The notes: generated by a model from the sequence alone, not told the origin. Counted from the stretch's first letter, positions 25,995-35,511 are shown. The stretch is 64,000 nt of DNA from Siphonobacter sp. SORGH_AS_0500 (GCF_002838835.1 NZ_NHPP01000001.1:310001-374000), one strand, 5' to 3'. Made by a program: numbers and translations.

Positions 25995-27800
25995 TTAATA
26001 ACCTTGGTTCTGCGTGAGAGTCGGAGTGCCATTTACTGTTGACAAGTCGATCTGACGCTGAGGAATAGGGAAATAGTTGTTTTTAGGAGCCGTGAAACGT
26101 CCACCCGTTAAGTCCGTAGTAATTTTACTTTCGTATGCGATGTAGGCGTTCAGCGTCTGTTCCGCAATACCCCAACGGGATAAGTCAAAGAAACGGTGAC
26201 CTTCCATCGCTAATTCGATTTTACGCTCGAAATAGATCGCACGGAGGGCCTTGTCTTTTCCGTATCCTGCGAAGGCACCGGCGGGATACTGAGCTACTTT
26301 GTAGTTAGCGGCAGGCGTAGAAGAGAAGCCCGACAGAGGAGCCTTATCGTTTACGTAGCTATACACTAAGGTTTCTGGCTTAGCCGCACGAGCCCGTACC
26401 ATATTAACGTAATCTTGAGCTTTTGACAGGTTCCCTAACTGAGCTTCCGCTTCGGCAGCCATCAGTAGTACGTCAGCGTAACGGATGATCAGCACGTTGA
26501 TAGCGGTTCCAGGAGCCCAGGAACTTTGGTCGGCATATTTGTCCTGAGTAGCCTGCCAGTATACATTTTTCTTGGGAGAATAAGGCCCCGCATAAGGCTG
26601 ACTCCGAATCCAGTCTTGACCGGGATGTTTACCCCAATCCAAATAAGGAATACCACGACGACCTACGGTCCAGTCTAGGCGTGGATCTAACTGCTGCTTA
26701 TCAGGCGTGAAGGTGGAATCTTTCGAACTCACACCCATATCATTTTTTACAGGATTACTGTTATAATCATCCACGTAAGGCAAACCTGAAGCATCCGTAC
26801 GGAAAGAGTTTACCAGATCCTGACTAGGCTGATAAAACCCGCAGCAACGGAAGGGACTATTATAAGGGAAGTTCAACATCTGACCAATATTGGAATTATC
26901 AATTGAGTTTGTTCCATCCTTAGCCACCATTTGAACTGCAAATACTGATTCCAGGTTGTTTTTTGTTGCCGCATCAAAGTTATCTTCATACCGATTCGAC
27001 AACCCATACTTCAAACCATTGGAAGTAACACCACTCGCAATTACCTGATCAAACATGGCTTTTGCTTCCTGATATTTCTTCTGGTACAAATACGTTTTAG
27101 CCAGGTATGCTCCCGCTGCCCACTTATTAGCACGGGCTACATTCGACTGAGTGGTTGGGAGATTATCGAAGGCAAATTTGAAATCTGCTTCGATATTAGG
27201 CCAGATACTCGTTGTATTAGCTTTGTTGAAATCTGCGGGATTAGGGTTAACATAATCTGTGGTAGTTTCATCAACCCAAGGCACATTATTAAACATCTTT
27301 TTCAAATCGAAGTAATAATGTGCCCGCAAGAAACGAGCTTCAGCTTCTATTGTTTTTGCTTCTGCCGCTGTTAAATCCTGTGCTTTTTTAATGTAAAAAA
27401 GAGTAATGTTTGTGCGATTAACCCCTTCAAAACTAGCTTTCCATTTGCTATTGAAGAAACCATTACTGGCGTTTTGCGTGTATTGCATGATGTCATTCAT
27501 GCTTCCCTGATCCGCTCCATCACTGCCTTTGTGGGCATCGCCACCCGCCACGCTACCGTAAATCCAGTTGCCCGGAGCCGCATCCCAGGCGTTGGCAGCA
27601 CCTGCACCATTACCATCCAGAACCCCGTAGGCCCCAATTAGGAGTGCATTAACTCCAGCTTTATTTGTCAACTGCGTATCGTTCAATGCCCCTAATACGG
27701 GTTGATCAAGAAATGAATCTTTGCAGGAGAACGTACTTAGGCAAGTGGCTAAAACAGCCGTCACCTGGATATATTTGAATGCTTTCATCGAGTTCTTCAC
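25995..27800 (-). CDS. SusD/RagB-family outer-membrane nutrient-binding lipoprotein
   Basis: 601 residues with a lipoprotein signal ending in STFSC (C26). The N-terminal SusD-like domain contains tetratricopeptide-type helices (AEARFLRAHYYFDLKKMFNNVPWVDE) and the C-terminal RagB part has the usual end segment (RKIELAMEGHRFFDLSRWG). SusD proteins sit on the cell surface over a SusC pore and capture oligosaccharide or other ligand for TonB-driven import. It is encoded six bases after the SusC stop, as expected for the pair. The ligand is not predictable, but the nearby isomerase and SMP-30/rhamnosidase genes point to sugars. Confidence 0.95.
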   Translation of the reverse strand: MKNSMKAFKYIQVTAVLATCLSTFSCKDSFLDQPVLGALNDTQLTNKAGVNALLIGAYGVLDGNGAGAANAWDAAPGNWIYGSVAGGDAHKGSDGADQGSMNDIMQYTQNASNGFFNSKWKASFEGVNRTNITLFYIKKAQDLTAAEAKTIEAEARFLRAHYYFDLKKMFNNVPWVDETTTDYVNPNPADFNKANTTSIWPNIEADFKFAFDNLPTTQSNVARANKWAAGAYLAKTYLYQKKYQEAKAMFDQVIASGVTSNGLKYGLSNRYEDNFDAATKNNLESVFAVQMVAKDGTNSIDNSNIGQMLNFPYNSPFRCCGFYQPSQDLVNSFRTDASGLPYVDDYNSNPVKNDMGVSSKDSTFTPDKQQLDPRLDWTVGRRGIPYLDWGKHPGQDWIRSQPYAGPYSPKKNVYWQATQDKYADQSSWAPGTAINVLIIRYADVLLMAAEAEAQLGNLSKAQDYVNMVRARAAKPETLVYSYVNDKAPLSGFSSTPAANYKVAQYPAGAFAGYGKDKALRAIYFERKIELAMEGHRFFDLSRWGIAEQTLNAYIAYESKITTDLTGGRFTAPKNNYFPIPQRQIDLSTVNGTPTLTQNQGY

Positions 27801-27806
27801 GTTTGT

Positions 27807-30800
27807 TTAGAATGACAAATTCAGACCTAAAATGAATTGGCGTTGGTTGGGATAAACTCCTTCGTCAATACCAAAGGACGTTGTCGTAGCAAATGACTGG
27901 TTGTTACTACCGCCTGAACTGTTATTAGTGTTAACCGTCGTTCCAATTTCAGGATCTAAGCCCGAATACTTGGTAATTGTAAAAAGGTTGGCTGACTGTA
28001 AATACACCCGTAATTTCTGAACACCCAGTTTTTTCAGCGATGCGGCTGGTAACGTGTAGCCAATCTGAGCATTTTTCGCCCGGAGGTAGGCTCCTTTTTC
28101 TACGTAGTAAGAGTTGGGAACCTGGTTGGTACTAAAGGAACCAGTATTTTCCTGAATGGGAGCTTTTGCGTTCATGTGGTCAGGAGTCCAAGAGTCGTAA
28201 TAGGCCGTACGGCTTTTCGCACCGCCAAAGCTTGGATAGAAGTCCGTCCACCATCTCACGTTATTCCAGATGTCATTACCCTGAACCCCGTAAAGGAACA
28301 TTCCAAAATCCCAGTTTTTGTAGTTTAAAGCGATATTCAGACCGTAGCTAAATTTAGGGTTAGGATTACCAATGAACGTACGGTCTGCATCCGTGATCTG
28401 ACCATCACCATTCACATCAGCATACCGGAAACGACCCACTTTGATTGCGTCCTGATAGACTGCGGATGCGTTTCCGGTAGCTTCCTGAGCTTTTGCGTTA
28501 GCCGCATCAATCTCACTTTGAGAATCCCAGAAGCCTTCTACTTTATAGCCGTAAAACTGTCCAATCGAGTGACCTACGGCATTACGGACGATGTTACTAC
28601 CGTTAAAACGACGTCCCTCCTGATCGAAATAGTTACTACCATTCGACACTTTCAGAATCTTGTTGTCATAAGTGGTCAGTGTTCCTGTCAGATTCAGCGT
28701 CAGGTCACCCGTAATCTTCTTGTTCCAGGTAACAGCTAGGTCAACTCCAGAGTTTTTCATGTTGGCAATGTTCACGAAAGGAGCACTACCCTGACCAACG
28801 GCACCAGCTAATTCTGGGTTATACAACAAATCACGAACGTCTTTACGGTAGTAATCAACCGTTACGTCCAACGCACCATTAAACAACGTGGCATCAATAC
28901 CGATGTTAGAGTTAATATTCCGCTCCCATTTCGCATCAATGTTACCAATTCTGGTACGCTGAATACCAAAAACGTTAGTATTACCACTTCCGGTCATGTC
29001 ATAATACGATTGCCCACGGACCCCTCCATACGTCGTATACGCATTAGCAGGATCTACGTTCAACTGGTTACCCATGACCCCGTAGCCCCCACGAATTTTA
29101 AGATCCGTAATCCAGCTAATGTCTTTCATGAATTCTTCCTGAGAAATTCTCCAGCCCGCACTCACAGCCGGGAATACCCCATATTGCGTTTTCAGGAATC
29201 GAGAAGAACCATCCCGACGAACGGTTGCACTTAATAAGTAACGGCCTAACAAGTTATAGTCTACACGACCAATCCAAGAGTATAAGGCATCAGCATAACG
29301 TGAACTATAATTCGTAGGTGTTCCTGAACCCGAAGTCAGGTTGGTAAAGTCGGGATCGAACGAGAAATAACCCGTCGTGGTTCCACCCACGTTACGGCCC
29401 CGGTTAGCATACGCTTCCGTACCTACTAATACCTTCAGATCATGCGTGTTATTGAAGTTATGAGACCAGGTCAGGGTATTAGTCCAGGTCCAGTTAAATC
29501 CAGCGAACGTGTTCTCAGTATATGAGTTAACGGTTACGTTCTCGGAATTCTCGTATTCAGGATAAGCAAAGGAGTTAAATGCTCCTGAGAAAACCTCACC
29601 TCCAAAACTGCTTCGTGCTACGAGATCTTTAAAAATGTCTGCTTCAATGTACATATTACCAAAGAGACGCGTTTGCAGACCTTTATTATTACGAGCACGT
29701 TCCTGAATCGCTACCGGATTTTTCGCGTTACCTAACTGGTAGCCATATGATCCTGCGTAATTACCACGAATATCATACACTGGAATAATGGGTTGCATCC
29801 GGAAAGCCATCCCAATTGCACTACCTTCTGTTGAGGAGTTAACCCGACGGTTGTCCGTAACGGCAAAGGCCAGATTTTCCCCTACCCGAACCTTATCACT
29901 AATATTGAATGTACTATTAGAACGTAAAGTGTAACGTTTCAGATAAGTATTTAACAGGGTGCCCTGTTGATTGAAATAGTTCAGCGAGAACAGATAGTTA
30001 CCCTGAGCCCCACCACCACTTACCGCTACGTTATGGCTTTGGATCGAAGCTGGTTTAAAAATTTCATGGAACCAGTCAGTACCTCCTTTATTTGCTTTTA
30101 CAATTCGATTGAATGAATTAAAATCGTCAGAATTAGTGTAATTAGGATTTACATAATATGTTGATTCGTCTACAGTATTCGCCCCGGTGGGAACGATATA
30201 GTTTGGAAGTACAGGGTCCTGACCATTACCATACATATCATCCTTTACTGCATTAGAAGAAGAATTACGTAAAGCTCTGAATTTCAGATTAGCCATATCC
30301 TGAGGAGACAGAATATCCCAAACGTTACCGCTCTTCACTCGCTGCGTTCCGTAATAGGCGTCGTACGTAATTTTTACTTTGCCACTACCCTTTTTCGTGG
30401 TCAGGATGACCACGCCGTTGGCAGCACGAGAACCGTAAATGGAAGCCGAACCCGCATCCTTCAACACCTGCATCGACGCAACGTCGTTAGGGTTAATATC
30501 GTTGATGTTCTGAGTGGGAACGCCATCTACTACATACAAAGGAGCGTTATTGCCAAAACTGTTAATACCCCGAATCCGAATCTGAGGGGCTTCACCCGGC
30601 TGACCAGAACCTAATACCGTCACCCCGGAAGCACGTCCCTGAAGCTGACTGGTTACCTGCGGCGATGGTTGTTCCGTTAACTGAGAAACGTTGATAACCG
30701 ATACCGCACCCGTTAAATCTGATTTCTTCTGCGTACCATAACCAACAACAACTACTTCACCCAACTCCTGCGAGTTACTGGCTAGGATAACCGTTAGATT

Positions 30801-31409
30801 CGTCTGATTACTGATTTCAACTTCTTTGGGTGTGTACCCAATCGAGGAGACGACAAGTGTACCGGTCAAATCTGGAACGTTCAACGAAAACTTACCTTCG
30901 GCATCTGTACTGGTACCCGCCGTAGAGTTTTTCAGGCGAACCGTTGCTCCGGGAATTCCGGCTCCGGCTTCGTCTGTTACTTTACCCGTAATCACCACTT
31001 CTGGAATGACCCGTGAAGCACTCGTTCCAGAAGAGTTATGTACGGGAATATTGGTGATGCTGCGGCTTAAAATAATGTTACCACCCGATACTTCATAATT
31101 CAGGTTATAGGGCTGTAATAATTGCGACAGCACCCGATTTAATGACTCGTTCGTTACTGAAATGGTTACCTTACGGCTAGCCTGAATTAATTGTGAACTA
31201 TATACAAATTTTACATTGGCAAGACGCTCTACGGTTTTTAAGGCATCCTTCATGGATTGACCCTGAATGTTCAATGTTACTTTTTTATTCAGAACATCCT
31301 GAGCAATACTATGATGAGCATAACTCGCACCCACTAAAGATGTGGCAAGTGCCAGTTGTGCGGCACCAATCTTCATGAATGCTAACATTAGCCGTTTATT
31401 TTTTTTCAT
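27807..31409 (-). CDS. SusC/RagA-family TonB-linked outer-membrane transporter
   Basis: 1200 residues from the ATG at 31409 (MKKNKRLML); the longer reading frame starting at 31532 adds an untypical leader. Order: signal peptide (about 1-36), STN secretin-like domain (about 44-108, LNIQGQSMKDALKTVERL), CarboxypepD_reg domain (about 135-215, GKVTDEAGAGIPGATV), the LGEVVVVGYGTQ segment that precedes the plug, the plug itself and a 22-strand barrel ending in FILGLNLSF. The STN domain marks a transporter that signals to an anti-sigma factor, and FecR and ECF sigma genes lie directly upstream, giving a complete trans-envelope signalling chain. It pairs with the SusD gene six bases downstream. Confidence 0.95.
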   Translation of the reverse strand: MKKNKRLMLAFMKIGAAQLALATSLVGASYAHHSIAQDVLNKKVTLNIQGQSMKDALKTVERLANVKFVYSSQLIQASRKVTISVTNESLNRVLSQLLQPYNLNYEVSGGNIILSRSITNIPVHNSSGTSASRVIPEVVITGKVTDEAGAGIPGATVRLKNSTAGTSTDAEGKFSLNVPDLTGTLVVSSIGYTPKEVEISNQTNLTVILASNSQELGEVVVVGYGTQKKSDLTGAVSVINVSQLTEQPSPQVTSQLQGRASGVTVLGSGQPGEAPQIRIRGINSFGNNAPLYVVDGVPTQNINDINPNDVASMQVLKDAGSASIYGSRAANGVVILTTKKGSGKVKITYDAYYGTQRVKSGNVWDILSPQDMANLKFRALRNSSSNAVKDDMYGNGQDPVLPNYIVPTGANTVDESTYYVNPNYTNSDDFNSFNRIVKANKGGTDWFHEIFKPASIQSHNVAVSGGGAQGNYLFSLNYFNQQGTLLNTYLKRYTLRSNSTFNISDKVRVGENLAFAVTDNRRVNSSTEGSAIGMAFRMQPIIPVYDIRGNYAGSYGYQLGNAKNPVAIQERARNNKGLQTRLFGNMYIEADIFKDLVARSSFGGEVFSGAFNSFAYPEYENSENVTVNSYTENTFAGFNWTWTNTLTWSHNFNNTHDLKVLVGTEAYANRGRNVGGTTTGYFSFDPDFTNLTSGSGTPTNYSSRYADALYSWIGRVDYNLLGRYLLSATVRRDGSSRFLKTQYGVFPAVSAGWRISQEEFMKDISWITDLKIRGGYGVMGNQLNVDPANAYTTYGGVRGQSYYDMTGSGNTNVFGIQRTRIGNIDAKWERNINSNIGIDATLFNGALDVTVDYYRKDVRDLLYNPELAGAVGQGSAPFVNIANMKNSGVDLAVTWNKKITGDLTLNLTGTLTTYDNKILKVSNGSNYFDQEGRRFNGSNIVRNAVGHSIGQFYGYKVEGFWDSQSEIDAANAKAQEATGNASAVYQDAIKVGRFRYADVNGDGQITDADRTFIGNPNPKFSYGLNIALNYKNWDFGMFLYGVQGNDIWNNVRWWTDFYPSFGGAKSRTAYYDSWTPDHMNAKAPIQENTGSFSTNQVPNSYYVEKGAYLRAKNAQIGYTLPAASLKKLGVQKLRVYLQSANLFTITKYSGLDPEIGTTVNTNNSSGGSNNQSFATTTSFGIDEGVYPNQRQFILGLNLSF

Positions 31410-31637
31410 ACCTTTGAGGTGTTTTGTTGAAATGCGATTCGGCAAAAAGAATCCACGGGCAACCCTTCGGAAGTTGCTGTTCACCTGGCAGTGAGAAGTG
31501 GAGAAAATTAGGGTCGGCGGTGCTGGTAACACTGCCGATTTTTTTACTGAAAGCGGTCAAATTTTATTTCATAGGCAAGAGATGCAGGTTTTTTATAGAG
31601 TTTGAAAAGTCGTATTAGGAAATTGATCGTAATTCAT

Positions 31638-32720
31638 TTAACATCCTCGGCCATACACGATAATCTGTCCATCCAGGACTTCGTAACGAGCTTCTACTGC
31701 TTTACAGATAATCGTTAGCATTTCAAACAGGGGCCGATTGGTGAACGATGCCGTCAGTGGACACTTGGCCATCGTTTCTTCGTCGTATATAATCCGCACG
31801 CCGTAGGCTTTTTCCAGTTTTGCGAAAACTTCCGTTAAAGAGGTATCCGAAAAATCAAAGGTTGAAACCTGATCGCTCTTTTGAATTAACTGGGGTTTAG
31901 TAACAATTCCTTTCAATAAGCGGGAGTCGCCACAGTGATGTTCTACTTGCTGATTCGGAGTTAACACAACGGCTAACTGTTCAGCGTGTTTCGTTACTTT
32001 CGTCTCATGTCCGTTTCTTGAAAATACAGAAACTCTCCCCGTCATAACCGCCACGCTGGCTTTCTCTCCTCCGGGTTCGGCATTTATCACAAAACTTGTC
32101 CCTAATACTTTAGTAACCAAGTCATTAGCATACACATAAAAAGGCCGATCCGGATTCTTAGTTACTTCAAAGAAAGCTTCTCCTTCCAAATACACGACTC
32201 GCTGCTGTCCTTTGAAGGCCGGGTCGAAACTAATCCGGGCACCTGGCTTTAATACTACTGAACTGTGATCAGGCAAATGAACAAAAATGGATGCTCCTGT
32301 TGTATTTTTTCGCTCGATCAACGGTTGACTGCTAGTTGACACCAGATACTGATAAGCACTTGTCCCTCGATCACTTTTTTTTAAATAGATCCCTACTGCC
32401 ACTCCTACACTTACCATGAAAAACAGGCCGGCAGCTACTCGTATCATCGGCCAGCGGCCTATCCTCTGGGGCGGTTGTATGCGTTGCTGCATATCAAAAA
32501 TCATGTTTTCCACTTCATGATCTTCAATATCGTGACCGGGCTTTACCTGAATAGATTGAAAGAGTATTTGTGCTTCATGAACTAGTGGTTGTTTAAAAGG
32601 ATTTTGTCTAAGCCATTCTTCCCATTCTTCCGACGATTCGTTTTGTACGCCGCGTACCCAATCTGCAAAAGTTTCGTCGATCAGGAAATCTTCTATTTCG
32701 TAATGATTATAATTTTTCAT
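31638..32720 (-). CDS. FecR-family anti-sigma factor
   Basis: 360 residues. A short cytoplasmic N-terminal part (about 1-100, including the WVRGV...EEWEEWLRQNP motif) binds sigma, one membrane helix spans about 103-123, and a periplasmic FecR domain follows (SVVLKPGARISFDPAF, LEGEAFFEVTKNPDRPFYVYA, VLGTSFVINAEP, VAVMTGRVSVFS). The C-terminal STN-like region (FDFSDTSLTEVFAKLEKAYGVRI) would contact the STN domain of SusC. In this family the transporter's signal passes through FecR to release the ECF sigma factor. The gene lies between the sigma and SusC genes on the same strand. Confidence 0.92.
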   Translation of the reverse strand: MKNYNHYEIEDFLIDETFADWVRGVQNESSEEWEEWLRQNPFKQPLVHEAQILFQSIQVKPGHDIEDHEVENMIFDMQQRIQPPQRIGRWPMIRVAAGLFFMVSVGVAVGIYLKKSDRGTSAYQYLVSTSSQPLIERKNTTGASIFVHLPDHSSVVLKPGARISFDPAFKGQQRVVYLEGEAFFEVTKNPDRPFYVYANDLVTKVLGTSFVINAEPGGEKASVAVMTGRVSVFSRNGHETKVTKHAEQLAVVLTPNQQVEHHCGDSRLLKGIVTKPQLIQKSDQVSTFDFSDTSLTEVFAKLEKAYGVRIIYDEETMAKCPLTASFTNRPLFEMLTIICKAVEARYEVLDGQIIVYGRGC

Positions 32721-32873
32721 TGATTGAATAGAATTATTTACCCGTCTTTGTCAGTAATATCCACTTTGATCAAAAATCTACTGGTCAAAGTGTTAAAAAA
32801 TGTTAAAAAAGTTACAAATTTTTAAAGACAGTTATATTAACTGCTGAAAATCAGCATAGTAGATATTGAATAC

Positions 32874-33494
32874 TTAGTGTAAAATAAAAGTAATGATTCC
32901 GCCGAGAGCTAGTATTAAAGCAGGATAAGTGCAGGAAGAATACCAATTTTTACGCAGCCGTAGAATGGCTTCATGCATAAGGTTATATACCGACTGCCGG
33001 TTCATATTCATTACTTTGGCAATGTCGTCGTGATTCAGTTCTTCGTAGAATTTCAGGTATAGAATTTCCTTTTGTCGTTTGGGTAGAGTGTTTAGCAGCT
33101 TCTGGAGCTTTTCCTTCATGTCTTCCGTCTCCTGCATCTCAATCAATTGATTTTCAACGGAAAACTCAACTGAAAAAGGCATTTCATCTTCCAGATTTTC
33201 GTAGCGATTCCATTTTCCCTGTTCGCGGAAAATACGAAGACGTAAGGCTTTAAACAGGTAGGGCTTTACGGAGACCGTTTGCCTAATCGTGGCCCGGTGT
33301 TCCCATAGGTCAAAGTAGATGTCTTGGATACAATCTTTAACAAGATCACTGTTAGGTGAAAGTCGGCTACCGTATCTAAACAAAAGCCGGGAATATCGCC
33401 TCATCAGATCCGAAAAAGCACCTGCATCTCCCCCTCTGAATCGGCTCCATAGCTCTTGATCCAGATGCAATGATGATTTTTCTGAGGATGGCAT
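32874..33494 (-). CDS. ECF RNA polymerase sigma factor of the SusC/FecR type
   Basis: 206 residues with sigma-70 region 2 (LFRYGSRLSPNSDLVKDCIQ, DIYFDLWEHRATIR) and region 4 (LPKRQKEILYLKFYEELNHDDIAKVMNMNRQSVYNLMHEAILRLRK), the latter a helix-turn-helix that recognises the -35 element. The C-terminal hydrophobic tail (about 190-205) is common in this Bacteroidota branch. It is encoded first in the block, with FecR 153 bases downstream and SusC/SusD after it, so it likely drives the uptake genes on signal. A TACTTTTG word upstream is a good match for its own housekeeping promoter. Confidence 0.92.
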   Translation of the reverse strand: MPSSEKSSLHLDQELWSRFRGGDAGAFSDLMRRYSRLLFRYGSRLSPNSDLVKDCIQDIYFDLWEHRATIRQTVSVKPYLFKALRLRIFREQGKWNRYENLEDEMPFSVEFSVENQLIEMQETEDMKEKLQKLLNTLPKRQKEILYLKFYEELNHDDIAKVMNMNRQSVYNLMHEAILRLRKNWYSSCTYPALILALGGIITFILH

Positions 33495-33872
33495 TTAGTA
33501 TTATTTCGGTTAAGAACTGAACAAAAGTAATTTTTTCTCTGATTGTATGTGCATAGATTAATTATTAAATTCAATTATTTTTTTTGTTTAAATCTAAGCA
33601 TAGAATGCGTTATTTTGACACAATACGAATATACGATTGCAATTTTCTGATAATCAATTGGCATAACTAGACGTTTATACCTGCCTTTTATACTCTCCTA
33701 TGAAGTACAATACCTAAAAAAACGAACGTATATGTATATACGCAATTAGGTTTCTATATTTATTCCTGTTTTAAAAGGTTCATCGCGTAAGAAGCTCATT
33801 AAAGTTTAAGACCTTTGTAGTCTGTAAAATGAAGCATGACTCGGAAAGCCACTTTCCATTTTTATACATTGC
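33495..33872. other. AT-rich divergent spacer
   Basis: About 0.35 kb separating the sigma factor gene (minus) from the CvfB-like gene (plus). Apart from the TACTTTTG word at 33522 and a 7-bp-arm palindrome CGTATAT-GT-ATATACG at 33727-33742, which could be an operator, I see no gene, RNA or terminator in it. Confidence 0.5.
33522..33529 (-). promoter_or_regulatory. Candidate -7 promoter element (TACTTTTG) of the sigma factor gene
   Basis: On the minus strand TACTTTTG matches TANNTTTG and lies 27 bases before the sigma gene start. A -33 box at the right distance is not clear. Confidence 0.45.
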
Positions 33873-34702
33873 ATGATTACTGTAGGAAAAAAAATACACT
33901 CACCGCCCTCCGACTAACCAGCGTTGGCATGTTTATGGGTAATGGTGAAGACGAAATTCTGTTACCTAACAAATACATCCCGGAAAATCTGGAAGAAGGA
34001 GACGCTCTGGAGGTATTCATTTACCGTGACTCAGAAGATCGTCTGATTGCCACGACGCTTCAACCCAAGTTGGAACTGTACGAGTTCGGTTTATTAACGG
34101 TTAAGTCGGTCAGTAAATTCGGGGCTTTCCTGGACTGGGGACTTGAGAAAGATCTGCTGGTTCCGTTCAGTGAGCAAAATCATCCACTGGAAGAAGGTGA
34201 ATCCGTTGTCGTGGGTCTGGTGCCTGACGTAGAAACGGATCGCTTGATTGGTACTTGTAAAGTGGGTCAGTATCTGGAATACGACCGCATTCCCTTTGCT
34301 CCGGGCGACGAAGTAGAATGTCTGATTTACGAACGCAGCGATCTGGGCTATAACGCAATTATCGATAACCATTACCGGGGGCTTTTTTATTATAATGAGG
34401 TTTTCCAGCCGCTCACGATTGGAACTAAAGTAAAGGCATTTATCAAACAAGTTCGAGTAGACAAGTCTATTGATCTCTCGCTACAACCTCAGGGATATTA
34501 TCAAAGCGTTGATATTAACACTGAAAAGATTCTTAAAAAACTGGAAGAACAGAATGGTTTTCTGGCTTTAAATGATAGCAGTGATCCTGCGGTGATTTAT
34601 GCGACGCTGGAAATGAGCAAGAAAGCATTCAAGAAAGCCATTGGGGCCTTGTATCGGGAGCGAATTATTCGCCTGGAAGAGGACGGAATTTATCGGAATT
34701 AG
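33873..34702 (+). CDS. CvfB-like S1 RNA-binding protein, apparent frameshift at an A8 run
   Basis: The open frame has the CvfB order: N-terminal OB fold with EILLPNKYIPE, then S1 domains (LYEFGLLTVKSVSKFGAFLDWGLEKDLLVP; GYNAIIDNHYRGLFYYNEVF) and a C-terminal winged helix (KKLEEQNGFLALND ... MSKKAFKKAIGALY). The long frame begins at 33836 with an untypical stretch (HFYTLHDYCRKK). The ATG at 33873 instead reads MITVGKK and enters the main frame only if the eight-A run at 33887-33894 had nine A. With that base the protein is 276 residues, the usual CvfB length, and reads MITVGKKNTLTALRLTS. CvfB proteins bind RNA and affect translation or virulence gene expression in Gram-positives. The run is either miscounted, mutated, or a slippage site. 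Confidence 0.75.
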
Positions 34703-34719
34703 CAACTTATTAGTACTGG

Positions 34720-34754
34720 CAACGCCCCGAAAGTTTTGAATTTTCGGGGCGTTG
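34720..34754 (+). terminator. Terminator of the CvfB-like gene
   Basis: Perfect 13-bp stem CAACGCCCCGAAA / TTTCGGGGCGTTG with a 9-base loop, 17 bases after the stop. Confidence 0.8.
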
Positions 34755-34920
34755 ACTATTAAGTTAAACCTTAAAAGTTATAATCGAAGACCTTATGGCG
34801 AATCAGGGCTTCTGCAACTTTGAGGGATAACAGCAGGTATAACCTGGCTTATCTTAGGACCGAGATGGAATCTCGCACCAGTGGAGTCTCTTCGATTGGC
34901 TATAGAGGAATATGATCCTT

Positions 34921-35081
34921 GCAGTCGCTCGGCTCTGGCCGAGTGACGCTGTAGTCTGGTAGGCCTCTGGCCGATGTTCGCAAGCCTGTTTGGATTGGGT
35001 TCCCTGACTCCCTACTCTTTCGCACCCTACCGGCCAGAGGCCTATAGCTACGTAGTCACTCGGCCAGAGCCGAGCGACTGC
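34921..35081. repeat. GC-rich inverted-repeat element A (REP-like)
   Basis: The left arm 34921-34973 and the right arm 35031-35081 are reverse complements over an outer 27 bases and an inner 13 bases (AGGCCTCTGGCCG), with a divergent middle of 11-13 bases. The loop is 57 bases. Each arm also folds on itself (CTCGG-CTCTGG-CCGAG). It is unlike the surrounding AT-richer spacer and resembles REP/BIME-type elements. Confidence 0.75.
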
Positions 35082-35248
35082 GGGAACGAAGTGAGAGACC
35101 TTCTGAGGAATGGGTCGGGTTTAGTCAAGTTACCGTATGACCCCATAAACTCGAAAAAGATCATAAGATCCTTCGCTTTGCTCTGGATGACAGACGCTGA
35201 TGATAAAGTATGAAATAGCCTTAGATGCCAACCGTGTCCTCATAGTGT

Positions 35249-35375
35249 CCCCGGATTTCATCCGGGGCTATTTACATTTAACCCCTCCGGGGTTGTTGTT
35301 AACATTGTTAAAATAGTCTTACGACAAATAACCCCGGAGGGGTTGAACACGGGTAGCCCCGGATGAAATCCGGGG
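35249..35375. repeat. GC-rich inverted-repeat element B (REP-like)
   Basis: Two units in mirror order. A 22-base unit starting CCCCGGATTTCATCCGGGG (35249-35270) has its exact reverse complement at 35354-35375. Inside lie AACCCCTCCGGGGTT (35280-35294) and its reverse complement AACCCCGGAGGGGTT (35330-35344). Every unit is itself a short hairpin. The central 35 bases are AT-rich. Confidence 0.8.
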
Positions 35376-35511
35376 TACAAACATCGAGCTCCTTCGCTTC
35401 ACTCTGGATAATAGATTATTGCTATATAAACTATTCCTAAAACGGTTCTCCCGAAGTAGGGAGAGAATTCCTACTTTATTTAAATCTTATTTTTAGAAAG
35501 TCTCTTACATT

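Larger units (their letters stand above)
34703..35511. other. 0.8-kb gene-free spacer rich in inverted repeats
   Basis: After the CvfB terminator this stretch contains two separate GC-rich inverted-repeat elements (34921-35081 and 35249-35375) and no convincing gene. A 79-codon open frame at 34974-35213 runs through the loop and right arm of the first element and shows no protein-like features. The rest is anonymous sequence leading to the end of the GH78 gene. Confidence 0.6.

Noticed and set aside
27807..31532. Longer start for the SusC gene at 31532
   Set aside because: The extra 41 residues are not a signal sequence; the ATG at 31409 gives a normal signal peptide for the family.
34974..35213. 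79-codon open frame in the repeat-rich spacer
   Set aside because: It runs through the loop and right arm of inverted element A, and its composition follows the DNA repeats; no motif or neighbour supports it.
34703..35511. Remnant of an insertion sequence
   Set aside because: No transposase fragment or target-site duplication can be seen; the inverted repeats are REP-like and self-contained.
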